Source: Chaetoceros tenuissimus (Eukaryota > Bacillariophyta > Thalassiosirophyceae > Chaetocerotales > Chaetocerotaceae). Taken from it: 64,000 nt of DNA. A program made the position numbers and the translations under genes. Where the stretch lies: the NCBI GenBank assembly GCA_021927905.1, contig BLLK01000045.1:496001-560000 (forward strand), read 5' to 3'. The stretch's first letter is position 1. Every line of letters begins with the position of its first letter. Under the pieces are notes generated by a model, which was not told the origin of the DNA, ran no database searches, and was given only the letters and a program-made list of their open reading frames with translations. Positions 32,575 through 42,138 of this stretch are shown here, piece by piece.

Positions 32575-34381
32575 ATGCACACTCTTCTTCTTTTCCTCGG
32601 AATTACTTTTATATTTACATCCAATGCAACACTTTTATCAACAGTAAGTTTTCCAAAAGAATGATTATGATTCATGTTTTCTGATAACAATAACAAGAGT
32701 GACAATTATGAAAACAGTCAGACACATTTGAACTAAAATTAAAAATCGGAAATGGATTAGATCTCTGGTGCTTGACCGAAGATATACATGGTTCTTGGAA
32801 AAGTGAGATTGTAGTTAGGGAATGTGATGGATCGTTTGCACAGCTATGGACACTAGATGCAAACGGGTTCCTAAAAAACTATGGAAATTTAGACTTGTGC
32901 TTGGTGCAAGGAAACAAAGTGGCCAAATTTATCAAATGCGATGGGAGAAACTTATCAAATTATGTATATTCAAGTGACGGTACAATTCGTCTTCATCGAA
33001 ATCAATTATTTGCGCTTAGGGTCAAAAGAAAGCAAATGAGGAACATTTTCAATCGGGATAAATTGCCTGTATCAGTAAAAAAGATTTTCAACAGGAGTCC
33101 AAGGGATAATGAAGTGTGGACAATGACGAAAACTCTCGAGTCTTCAATGCCCAGTGTGCATCAATCGTTCTCTCCATCTCTCAGTCCGATCTCGATACCA
33201 TCTTGTACAACTTACTCACCTTCCAGCATTGCCGATAATCACCCGTCGACTCATCCTATTTCAAGTAGAAGTGATGAACCAAATCAAGTCTCATCTATGT
33301 CGCCATCATCATCACCTTCCTCTATATCAACAGAAACAAATAGCCCTACATACGATCGATCAAGAAACTTTCACATTTCGTTAATGAACATGGGTAATGA
33401 TACTACGTTTGACACCGAGTTTCGAAAAGCAGCAACCCGATGGGAGGAAATAATTGTAGAGAAATTGAGTAAACATGAGAAGGTAGACTCGAACGATTTT
33501 GATTTGTTTGACGGAACTTTCCAAAACGCTGTGAACGTTGAAGTTGATGATGTGCTTATCGGTTACAGCATAGAAAACATTGACGGTCCTGGAGATATTT
33601 TAGGCTACGCTGGCCCAGTTTTTGTGAGACAAGTTTTTGATGACTCAGGAAATGTAAAGGCAATGAGTACCATCTCTGGGTGAGTACAAGAATATATTTA
33701 TACTCGTAAGTTTACTTTTTGCCATCTCTGACTCACTTCATGCACCCAGGATTATGAAGTTCGACATTGATGATTTCCAAAGGTTAGTGGATGCCAAATG
33801 ATTGCTTCATTACATAACACTACCTAATTCTTTTTTAGCTTTGATCAGACCGATGTTGAGCTTGTAATTCTCCATGAAATAGTAAGTAATTTTGCCGTTC
33901 CAAGACACAACATTTAAAAAACAAGGCAAAGCTCATTCTCATTACATCACTAAAGGGCCATGTATTAGGAATTGGTTCATTATTTGGATTCATGTGTGGT
34001 ACTGAGTGTAGTGAGGGTAACACTACGTATACTTGCAGTGAAGCAGCAAATGAGTACAAAATAATTAAGAATTCCACAAGTCTCGAGATTGACGGAGAAT
34101 CATGCGGTCATTGGGATGAGGATGCTTTTCTTCATGGTAATGCTTCGGAACTGATGACGCCATACTTTGAAGAGGGGATTTATCAGCCAATCTCTTCAGT
34201 GTCAGTTGCAGCTCTTGCGGATTTTGGGTACAAAGTTGATCTTCATGCAGCTGATCCGTGGATACCAGAAGAAGGAAGTCGTTTTCTTTTGGAATCCGAA
34301 CATACAGTTTTGAAACCGCATAGAACCTTCTCAACTGAAAATATTTCTCATACCAGAGCAAAAGTGTTTGATTCAAAATAA
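32575..34381 (+). CDS. Leishmanolysin-like (M8) secreted metalloprotease with N-terminal beta-trefoil-like domain, 5 exons
   Basis: Exons 32575-32643, 32718-33679, 33750-33782, 33839-33881 and 33956-34381; introns of 74, 70, 56 and 74 nt; 510 residues, all joins in phase. Exon 1 is a signal peptide (MHTLLLFLGITFIF). Residues about 26-130 resemble a single beta-trefoil, lectin-type domain (LDLWCLTED, SFAQLWTLDANG, LDLCLVQGN, DGTIRLH). A Ser/Pro/Thr-rich linker (about 140-205) follows. The protease part shows HEIGHVLGIG (zinc His367 and His371, Glu368; intron inside the motif), a third ligand in CGHWDED (about His421) and the Met-turn ELMTP (about 436), the M8 order. It probably cleaves proteins outside the cell or in the secretory route. 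Confidence 0.8.
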
Positions 34382-34666
34382 AGTGTAAATAGCGATTCCT
34401 TCATAATTTTCTTTTTATTTCAATGAGAAAAATGACCAAGAATTTTTTACTTCATTTCTACTACAAGAGATGGGACTCAGAATAATGAGCCTTCTTATTA
34501 CGAAGAGGATGTATGTATGTACGTATTGAAAGTACAAAGTACATCTTCTACCACAGCAATGAAATGTGTCAAAAGGTGCATCGTTGTATCCTCGAATTCA
34601 ACATTGAATACTTGTAATACAGCCATTACCTACCTAGCCCATTTGTTGCATCTAAACGTATTGAAA

Positions 34667-35167
34667 ATGGTGAGGTGTCTTAGTTCCAGTGTCATCGCGG
34701 TATTTCTATTGCTAAATATCTTCGAGAATTCAAATGGCTTCAGTCTACCCTCTCAAGTTTTTATTGACAACTTTGCTATCAGAAATACAGCTCACAAAAA
34801 CAGAGTTTCAGAGTTTCGGAAAAATACTAGATGCCTATCAACAGCCATATTTCAAAAAAATGAAGATGAAGACGAGAAGAAAATGGGACGTTTGGTAGTT
34901 GATATTGCTGACAAAGTGTCCCTTTTCTTTTCCTATATAATTCAATTTTTAGGTGTCTTGTTTACACTCGGTCTTGTACTCAATATATTTGGATATGCAT
35001 ATTCATTTGATCTCAAGAACGGGCTTGAGATTGATACACTTGAGAATAGAAGAAAGCAAGTTCAATTTCAAAAGGAAATGATGCGGTCTTCAACCATAAC
35101 AACAGTTACTCCAACAACTGAAACTATTCTCAGATCATTTCTCTATGATGAAGAATGCACATCATAG
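34667..35167 (+). CDS. Putative plastid membrane protein, unknown family
   Basis: A 166-residue protein. The ATG at 34667 is chosen because it begins a signal peptide (SSSVIAVFLLLNIF) followed by SNGFSLPS, which fits a plastid import motif; an upstream in-frame ATG at 34517 would add 50 residues with no sense for targeting. A transit-like Arg/Ser/Asn-rich part follows, then a long hydrophobic segment (about 83-110, LFFSYIIQFLGVLFTLGLVLN) and a polar C-terminus. One or two passes through a thylakoid or envelope membrane are likely. I do not recognise the family. It is convergent with the TrpC-like gene, 90 bp apart. Confidence 0.62.
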   Translation: MVRCLSSSVIAVFLLLNIFENSNGFSLPSQVFIDNFAIRNTAHKNRVSEFRKNTRCLSTAIFQKNEDEDEKKMGRLVVDIADKVSLFFSYIIQFLGVLFTLGLVLNIFGYAYSFDLKNGLEIDTLENRRKQVQFQKEMMRSSTITTVTPTTETILRSFLYDEECTS

Positions 35168-35257
35168 AAATAAATGTAGTAATACTAAAACCTTAATTAT
35201 AATCAGAAGAAATTATATAATTAGGTTCACTAGAGTGGAAACAGTATGAATTTGAAT

Positions 35258-36427
35258 TTACATCAGGATGTCACCAAGGTATTCTCTTGCTCCTTCTCCT
35301 TTCCCACCTAGTGCTTTAGCTGAAGCATACTTGACAGAGCTTTTGGCGCCCATACCTCTGATGATTGCTCCTGCATGTTCTGCTGGATCATTTCCTGATT
35401 TATATAAACAATCGCTCACCCAAACAGAGTTAAAACCCTTGTCTCTGCATACCCATGCTTCTTCAACTTCTTCCAAAGCTTTGTTATCATTGGCGAGGAT
35501 GTTTGCAATCTTTAATACTTGTGCACCTTCTGGAATCTCCAAATCAGTTATAACACTAACTTTCTCATCCACATCATCAACACCAGTGACAGAAACCATA
35601 CGTGCGCCTGCATTAATTGCTTTTTGTGCCTCTTCTTTGCTCGATACAGCAACAATGGATTCAAGTCCTACCGCATGTGCACAATTGATGAAAAACTCTG
35701 TCTTTTCTCCAACAACACCATATGATAATAAAACAGCTTTAGCACCAGATGCTGCACTTCTAGCAATTTGCACTTCATCAACGATAATATCACTACTAAT
35801 TACTGGACAAGGTTCTGGCATTTCTCCTCTTGCCCCTTCTTGCTCCTTTACAATAGCTTCTAATGCATCGTAATCACATGCACCCATTCTTTTATCTGCA
35901 AGTACAGCTACAGCTTTAGCTCCAAACTCCCGAAAGACTCTAAAATGTCAACATATAAGTTAGATGAAATCAATTTCTTTCTACTACAAGTATTGATATG
36001 GTACAAAGGTGACTTACGGGCTGATAATTTCTGGATCAAACATATCTTTTGCAAAACCAGTTTCCACAGTAAAAGTTTTCTTGTACTCTGCGATAATTGA
36101 GATGGTTCCTTTGCGTTTTGTCAATCCCTGTTGCAGTGGACCTGGTCCTTGATTGTCCCTGTCTTCGATTGAAGGGACGCTTTCAAGATTCACTTTCATT
36201 TCTTTAACTTTCTCCATGACAGCATCAGGGATACCAGCTTCACAATATTGGCGAACTTCAGCTTCCTTTGCTTTACGAGCAAGAACTCCGATAGCATTAA
36301 GTGCAGTCAAAGAATTTCTAGAACATTTTGGTGAAGCAACCGCGTTCTGTTGAAATTGTGGTGCGAAAGCACTCACAGGTGAAACAAAAAGAGCTGCTGC
36401 AACCGCTGCTGACAAAAAACGAACCAT
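35258..36427 (-). CDS. Indole-3-glycerol-phosphate synthase (TrpC)-like plastid protein, probably catalytically altered, 2 exons
   Basis: Minus-strand exons 36427-36018 and 35939-35258, 78-nt intron, 363 residues. The presequence is textbook diatom plastid: signal peptide then VSAFAPQF. The body follows the IGP synthase barrel in order: GTISIIAEYKKTF (family: IIAEIK-x-x-SPS), FREFGAKAVAVLADKRMGAC, CPVISSDIIVDEVQIARSAA (family: PVLRKDFIIDxYQI), AKAVLLS, GLESIVAVSSKEEA, ARMVSVTGVDDVD and a C-terminal SGNDPAEHAGAI. The first Glu-x-Lys pair is kept, but the Lys of RKDF is Ser, the Glu of EVH is Ala, and the NNR motif is gone. It may be a non-catalytic paralogue or an enzyme with a new substrate. 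Confidence 0.8.
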
Positions 36428-36782
36428 GACTTTTATGAGACTGGTAAATTAAGTTTATAATTTTCTGTACGAGATAGTTCTTGTATCTACAGTATGTTGT
36501 ATGTGATGAGGTTCATACGTTTTTCTAATTTCCAATTTGAACTTGACTTCATCTTCAATTTCTCTCTCCTTGAAGGAGACGTACGTAGGTACGTACTTGG
36601 TGAGGTCTTTCTTCCCATCCATTCATTTTTCCAACACTTTGGATTTGATATTTTCATTCTAAGGTACGTACAATAAATAGTCTACAAACATGAACATTGT
36701 TTACTACGAGTAGATCAATAGAATTAAGAAGAAATACTGGAAAACTGGAAAACTTGCTTTTCCATCAATTACAAGATAAAAT
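36428..36782. other. Divergent promoter region with clustered TACGTAC motifs
   Basis: This 355-bp region lies between the TrpC-like gene and the GCIP-like gene. It carries the densest cluster of the TACGTAC palindrome in the window: ACGTACGTAGGTACGTACT around 36579-36597 and GGTACGTAC around 36663-36670. Confidence 0.5.
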
Positions 36783-37982
36783 ATGCCATCTAATAAAAAA
36801 TCAAGCAAAAGTAAGGCAAAGGCAGCCAACCGTAATTTGAACAACGAAACAGTCGTGGTGTTAAAACGACTTCTATCTGCCATCAAAGAATTAGATAATA
36901 AAGGAAAGAATCAAACCATCACGCCGCCAAATGTTGCCATACCCATCAATCATTATAGAGACATCACTCCTGAACTAGAGGGTGCTTATAAAATGCTGGA
37001 AGACGGAGCAAACTTGATCAAAAACGTATCCACAAAATATACACTTCTGGGAAAAATAAATGTAGAAGATGGATCCAAATACACTACTGAATTAAGACAG
37101 GCTTCTGAATTAATTTCAACTTCAGCTTTTCTAGTACACCAACCTAATGTTGGCTGTGCGCTTGCTACACGAACAGTAATCAAGCAAAAATGCTCGTCAA
37201 TTTTGAATAGTGTCATTGCGTTGGTAGAGTCGTTCGTATCTTTGAAAGCACTCGACGGAAATGTAGGTGCTCAATTGACTGGAGCAGTTTGGTCAGCTTG
37301 CGATCAAGTTTTAGAAAACTTTCCGAAAGGAAATAGAACGTGTATGAGACGAGAAATGTTTACATGGGTGAGGGATTGTAATGATACAATGGAAGAATTT
37401 CAAGAGTTGATTGATCTTTCAACCAATGGAGAGGATGATACAGAAAGCGAAGTGAATGACGAAGATCAATATTCAAGCAAAGAATTAGATGTTGCAAAGG
37501 CATCACTTGCGCTGATCAAATGCTCGAGAGGTATCATCAATCTATCAATGAAAGCTAGTGAGTGTGCTGGAGCAGAGCTTTCTGAATTAGAGAAAAAGCT
37601 TCAATCTGAGGATCACTCTGATGACGAAGAATCCAAAAAAGTAATCAAAATGCGCAAGTTATCCAATTTGCAATGGATAAATAATTTACATGAAACTTGT
37701 AGGCTTGTTGGTGAAGGAATGACAAATCTTGGATGTGTTATGTACCCACCACTGAATGTATCAGACGCAGTGGAATGGACTGATACTGAAATAGGCGCTC
37801 AAGCATCTGAACAAACAAAATGTTTACTAGAAGCTGCACACATGATTGATAATCCAATTCTTGGAGATGATCCAAAAACAATTGTGATGAACGACGAAGT
37901 TAAAGAAATGTGTAGTAAACTGATATCTGCAATCGAACACAGAAGTAAAGAGGTTCAAGAAGGTATCAAGACTTTATTATAA
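36783..37982 (+). CDS. GCIP/CCNDBP1-like (cyclin-D1-binding protein 1 family) protein
   Basis: A 399-residue intronless protein, nearly all alpha-helical. After a Lys/Ser-rich start, the helices carry marks I associate with the Grap2/cyclin-D-interacting family: a block around residue 160 reading GAVWSACDQVLENFPKGNR, then MFTWVRDCNDTMEEFQELID, an acidic linker (about 217-235), and a second helical half with LQWINNLHETCRLVGEGMTNLG. In animals the family binds D-type cyclins and HLH factors and inhibits proliferation; in plants the role is less clear. No membrane or targeting feature is seen, so cytosol or nucleus. The assignment rests on motif memory. Confidence 0.6.
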   Translation: MPSNKKSSKSKAKAANRNLNNETVVVLKRLLSAIKELDNKGKNQTITPPNVAIPINHYRDITPELEGAYKMLEDGANLIKNVSTKYTLLGKINVEDGSKYTTELRQASELISTSAFLVHQPNVGCALATRTVIKQKCSSILNSVIALVESFVSLKALDGNVGAQLTGAVWSACDQVLENFPKGNRTCMRREMFTWVRDCNDTMEEFQELIDLSTNGEDDTESEVNDEDQYSSKELDVAKASLALIKCSRGIINLSMKASECAGAELSELEKKLQSEDHSDDEESKKVIKMRKLSNLQWINNLHETCRLVGEGMTNLGCVMYPPLNVSDAVEWTDTEIGAQASEQTKCLLEAAHMIDNPILGDDPKTIVMNDEVKEMCSKLISAIEHRSKEVQEGIKTLL

Positions 37983-38281
37983 GGAGACAATTTCAGAGTG
38001 TAAACATATACTTTATTTAGAATTGTGATTGCTAAAAATGAGCGGTATTGAATGTATTGTATTTTTGAAGTACTACGCAAGTACGTACGAGTACACGTGT
38101 AAAGAAAGGAGATAGAGACCCTCAACCCTCATCTCTCATCAAAAGCTTGCACCTTTGTGCACACCTCCAATTAATAGCCCTCCAATCAACTCCAATCAAT
38201 ATCTTGAATCTCACACACCTCTACTGGTACCTATCCTCTCCAACCTTTACATATTAAAGCTAAACATCACTCATTGCAAAA

Positions 38282-39391
38282 ATGGAGGACCCAAATTTGA
38301 ATCTCGGCCTATCGCTCGACGACATCATCAAGCAGCGCAAAGCAGAAGAGAAGAAGGAACAAGGTAGTAAAAAACGAACACCAGTCAAAGCTAAGGAAAC
38401 TAAAAAAGGCAAACCAACTAGTGCTCAGAAGGCAACTGGTGCAAGCAAAGCCAAGCGTGATGCAAAAATGGCTGCCAAGCGAGGAATTTCCAAGAGCCCT
38501 AAACCAACAAAGGGGCAAGTTGATAAGGAAATTAATCGGCAGCAACGAAGCGGCAAAGGCGGAGGACCAGGATCACGTGCTCTCAGCGTCTTTGTTGGTA
38601 ACTTGGCATATTCTACTAGTTGGCAGAATCTTGCAGACCATATGAGACAGGCAGGTAATGTCGACAGAGCTACAATTTTGAGTGGAAACGATGGACGCTC
38701 GAAAGGTTGCGGAGTTGTAGTTTATCAACATCCCAAAGATGCTGATCGTGCCATTCGCACACTCACTGGATCTATGCTGGATGGGCGAGAGATCTTCGTA
38801 CAAGAAGATAAGAATTCAAATCTTCCACAAGAAAATAATGGTCCAAACAAGTGTTCGGTATATGTTGGAAATCTCCCGTTTGAATGCTCTTGGCAAGACC
38901 TCAAGGATTATTTCAGGCGAGCAGGAAATGTAGACAATGCGAAGATCTTTCAAATGCCAAATGGACGTTCAAAAGGAAGTGGATTAGTGACCTATCAGCA
39001 CCCAAAGGATGCTCAACGTGCTATTCGTGATCTGAACCAGACAATGTTTCAAGGACGATCAATTGTTGTACGAGCAGACGGAGGCTCTGCTCCACCATCT
39101 AATAATGCTGGACCTCCATCTCAAAATTTCAACAGAAGAGATGCTCCAGATAACACACAGCTTTATGTAGGAAATTTGAGCTGGGAAACCTCTTGGCAAA
39201 ACCTCAAGGATCATTTCAGACGAGCAGGTGATATTGAGAGGGTAGATATTGCTAGTAAAGATGGAAGAAGCAAAGGTTTTGGTATTGTAAAGTTTTATCA
39301 TCCAAGGGATGCGCAGAAGGCGATTCAAATGTTCAGTGGAACAGAGTTTGGTGGGAGAAAATTGGAAGTAAGACTAGACAACAAAGTCTAA
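38282..39391 (+). CDS. Three-RRM RNA-binding protein with N-terminal UAP56-binding-like motif
   Basis: A 369-residue intronless protein. Three RNA recognition motifs lie at about 100-173, 191-264 and 292-366; RNP2 reads VFVGNLAY, VYVGNLPF and LYVGNLSW, and RNP1 reads RSKGCGVVVY, RSKGSGLVTY and RSKGFGIVKF. All three share SWQ(N/D)L helices, so they arose by duplication. The first 20 residues contain LGLSLDDIIKQRK, closely matching the UAP56-binding motif of ALY/REF export adaptors (consensus around LDMSLDDIIK). A Lys/Ala/Ser-rich linker (20-95) is probably an RNA-binding tail. The layout recalls yeast Gbp2/Hrb1, three-RRM partners of THO/TREX. A role in loading mRNA for export is inferred. Confidence 0.85.
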   Translation: MEDPNLNLGLSLDDIIKQRKAEEKKEQGSKKRTPVKAKETKKGKPTSAQKATGASKAKRDAKMAAKRGISKSPKPTKGQVDKEINRQQRSGKGGGPGSRALSVFVGNLAYSTSWQNLADHMRQAGNVDRATILSGNDGRSKGCGVVVYQHPKDADRAIRTLTGSMLDGREIFVQEDKNSNLPQENNGPNKCSVYVGNLPFECSWQDLKDYFRRAGNVDNAKIFQMPNGRSKGSGLVTYQHPKDAQRAIRDLNQTMFQGRSIVVRADGGSAPPSNNAGPPSQNFNRRDAPDNTQLYVGNLSWETSWQNLKDHFRRAGDIERVDIASKDGRSKGFGIVKFYHPRDAQKAIQMFSGTEFGGRKLEVRLDNKV

Positions 39392-39751
39392 GGTTTGTAA
39401 GGGAGATACAAATGTAAATGTTGAGTAGTCACTTCTTTCAAGAAGGGGATGAAAGGTGCAAACTGATAATCGCGAAAAGTTACATACTTCTATTTCAATT
39501 CTTTATATTTTGTGAGGTGGTCTACTGGTGCCTTGACCATTTAGTTTCAGTACTTATGGCTAGCAGTGAACTTTGAAAATTATTTCACAAGTTGATATGA
39601 GAACTTCTCATATGCATTGTCAAAGGGCAAGCATTAGAATGATTATGTCGAGAAGAGGTACAAATAAATATTATGGTTTGAAGCTCAATCAAGCAAGGAC
39701 CTCAAGTCACAATCTGATATAGGCATTGAATTGATGTCATCGGCAGCTACC
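39392..39751. other. Intergenic, 360 bp
   Basis: This is the 3' side of the RRM gene. No gene or clear regulatory element was recognised. Confidence 0.4.
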
Positions 39752-40006
39752 TTACTTGCGGCTTTTTGATTTGTCATGTTTGCTTCTACGAGATTTGAAT
39801 CTACGTGTAGTATAGAGTGTAATTTTTTGTACTAAAAGCAGAGGAACGTTGCAAATGTTGATTGCTCCGAGCAATATGATAGATAGAAGCAGCATGTAGG
39901 ATACGAAACAGATCACAATGACGGCTCCTTTGAAAGAATGGCAGTCGCTAATACCTGTTATATGCGCTATACTAAAAGTCCAACATAGCTTGTGAACATG
40001 AAACAT
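39752..40006 (-). CDS. Possible small membrane protein (84 aa)
   Basis: An ATG-started minus-strand frame with one long hydrophobic stretch (about 29-62) and a strongly basic tail (TTRRFKSRRSKHDKSKSRK). The hydrophobic-then-basic layout is suggestive, but AT-rich DNA yields such frames by chance, and splice-like AG sites inside make the 5' part uncertain. No family is recognised. Divergent from the sulfotransferase gene at 40125. Confidence 0.3.
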   Translation of the reverse strand: MFHVHKLCWTFSIAHITGISDCHSFKGAVIVICFVSYMLLLSIILLGAINICNVPLLLVQKITLYTTRRFKSRRSKHDKSKSRK

Positions 40007-40124
40007 GAACACAGAACACAATAGTGTTCTCCTTTTTACTCCATTCCATTGAGATAGTATTAATAAACAAAAGCGAAGTAGTTGTAATGGATATTATAAT
40101 AACATAAAGTTACTGAAGTTGAGA

Positions 40125-41168
40125 ATGAGGTGTGCAAGGGTTTATCCTTTTCGTTTAGTTCAAATCATGCTTAGCTTGGTTCTGCTTGCATCTTTGTCGA
40201 AACTTCGAATGATTCATTTCAAGAATATTACACGAAATGATGACATGAATTCGTTCACGGCAAAGGGATATCAAATGCAAGAAAATATATTTGGTCACTT
40301 ACACTTTATGAAGACTGGGGGCTCTAGCCTGAATGGAATGCTGGCTCTGAACTATGAACGAGTTTGTGGTCACAAAGGATGGAGTTTTGATAGCTACCTC
40401 TTCAATGAACGCGCTGCAAACACAACTGATTGGTTATTGATTAAAGATTCCATCACCATAGCCGAGAATTATAATAGGAGAAAGCAAGCAAAGTTGGCTG
40501 AAAGAGATAGACGCAAAGGACATCGAAATAGGGATAGAGCAAGAATGCCGCGAAATCAAACACGGAATCGAAATCGTCGTGATGAGAATGCAACATCTCA
40601 TATAAGGAATATTAAATTATTCAATAGAGGTAGAGTGCCGATATTTATTGGAGACGAAAGAGGATACCATGATTGTGATTACATTTCTGAAGAGAGACCT
40701 TGGACATTTTGGAAAGATTTACCCTCCAAACTATTTAATACTCCAATTGAGCTTCACGTACCATGTCGCGAAAAGGTTGATCATTTAATGTCTTTCTGTA
40801 ACATGAAGAAGAAACAATTCAATTGTAGTAGCGATGACTTGGCTATGGAGACCAAGTCCTGCCTTTTGGCGATGGATAGGTTTAACAAATCACTCTTTGA
40901 TGTTCCAAATCTTGAACTTAAATGCTATGATTACAAATTGCAATTTACAAAATACATGGAAATGGTGACATCAAAGCTACAAAAGAAACGTTTTCAAAGC
41001 AAATATGTTCATAGAGAGACAAATCGGCCTAGGGATAAGTCTCTTGAATGTATTTGGAAAGAACCACAAATCAAAGCGAAAGTCGAACAGATATTACTTG
41101 GAAAAGATTACTTTCATTTTTGCGATGCATGCATAAAATCTGCAGACAATCTTTTTTATAATACATGA
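40125..41168 (+). CDS. Sulfotransferase-family type II membrane protein
   Basis: A 347-residue intronless protein from the ATG at 40125. A signal anchor lies at about 8-25 (LVQIMLSLVLLASLS). The PAPS 5'-phosphosulfate loop reads HLHFMKTGGSSLNGML (about 58-72), the form typical of Golgi glycan sulfotransferases (HIPKTGGTS). An insert of about 40 residues (about 115-155) is extremely rich in Arg, Asn and Lys. Later Cys-containing blocks (HVPCREKVDHL, LMSFCNMKKKQFNC, FHFCDACIKS) suggest disulfides. The 3'-phosphate loop is not clear to me, so the enzyme may be divergent. Convergent with RCE1, 37 bp apart. Confidence 0.68.
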   Translation: MRCARVYPFRLVQIMLSLVLLASLSKLRMIHFKNITRNDDMNSFTAKGYQMQENIFGHLHFMKTGGSSLNGMLALNYERVCGHKGWSFDSYLFNERAANTTDWLLIKDSITIAENYNRRKQAKLAERDRRKGHRNRDRARMPRNQTRNRNRRDENATSHIRNIKLFNRGRVPIFIGDERGYHDCDYISEERPWTFWKDLPSKLFNTPIELHVPCREKVDHLMSFCNMKKKQFNCSSDDLAMETKSCLLAMDRFNKSLFDVPNLELKCYDYKLQFTKYMEMVTSKLQKKRFQSKYVHRETNRPRDKSLECIWKEPQIKAKVEQILLGKDYFHFCDACIKSADNLFYNT

Positions 41169-41205
41169 AAATAGGCATATCTTAAATCGTTATATTCATA
41201 CCATG

Positions 41206-42138
41206 TCATTCATAGATATCAAATCTTTTGTAGAAGAAATATATCCCGATTGAATACACAAGTGCTGAGATTATCCTGCTATTCTTCACCACTCTAGCCA
41301 TTTGCTCGTCAGCAAATCCATTACTAGATGGAATCAATAATGAGAAGTCAGGGAGCCCCAAAAAATTACAGAAAGAATGGGCAATCACGACTGCAAATAA
41401 ACTTTTGGTTTTGAGAAAGCAAAAACTTGCATATGCACCGAACAGAGTTGTGTACATCAATTGAAACAATGTACTGAACAATACTACCTTCAAAGGAGCA
41501 CCATTTTTTAATTTTGTCCAAGCATGGTGAGCATGTGATACTCCAAAGAAGAGTGGAACTAACCAACAAATCTGAGCAATGCTCATTTGTTTGTTGTAAA
41601 CAAATGGAGTGATCATGCATGATCTAAATATTATTTCTTCAGCCAAGGGTGCCACGAAGAAATTGCGACATGACTCCCAAAAGTTTGAAAAGGGCATGTT
41701 GATTCCATGTTTACATTGATTGATGATATACCTATAGCGACTGCTATCCAACTTCCGCTTTGAGCATTGAAACTTGCTAGTATAGACAAGATTGTAACGA
41801 AGGATGGCAGTCATAAACGAGCCACTGTATAATATCATTACATGCAGTAGAGGAAGCAGACTCGACCTATCAAAGTATGATATGCCAAGAATATCGTGTA
41901 ATAGATCTCCGTAGAAAATGTTACTCTTACAAAAAAAGAAGGGATATATCGATATCGCAGCCGTGAAGGTACATGTTACTGAAAAGATTCGCCATTTGAT
42001 TTGTCTTTCATCACTGCGCTGAAGTTTTGTAATACTGTGTGGCACCAAGAGATACAGGTTCAACACAAAACTTGAGCTAAGTATCACTGCCCAAATACAG
42101 CATGTGGGTAAAGAGTACTCTGCATGATTGCACGTCAT
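41206..42138 (-). CDS. RCE1: CAAX prenyl protease 2 (RCE1 homologue)
   Basis: A 310-residue intronless, multi-pass membrane protein, length close to yeast and human RCE1. Catalytic motifs of the CPBP/RCE1 family appear in order: FVAPLAEEIIFRSCM (Glu pair near 163-164), FFGVSHAHHAW (His near 197) and HSFCNFLGLPDF (His and Asn near 250 and 254). RCE1 in the ER membrane removes the last three residues of farnesylated or geranylgeranylated CAAX proteins such as Ras and Rho GTPases. The N-terminal third is hydrophobic and less conserved. All expected catalytic positions are present. Confidence 0.9.
   Translation of the reverse strand: MTCNHAEYSLPTCCIWAVILSSSFVLNLYLLVPHSITKLQRSDERQIKWRIFSVTCTFTAAISIYPFFFCKSNIFYGDLLHDILGISYFDRSSLLPLLHVMILYSGSFMTAILRYNLVYTSKFQCSKRKLDSSRYRYIINQCKHGINMPFSNFWESCRNFFVAPLAEEIIFRSCMITPFVYNKQMSIAQICWLVPLFFGVSHAHHAWTKLKNGAPLKVVLFSTLFQLMYTTLFGAYASFCFLKTKSLFAVVIAHSFCNFLGLPDFSLLIPSSNGFADEQMARVVKNSRIISALVYSIGIYFFYKRFDIYE

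Noticed and set aside
32718-33030. Beta-trefoil domain read as a toxin remnant
   Set aside because: The domain is one part of an apparently intact host protease gene, and such lectin-type domains are common in ordinary secreted enzymes.
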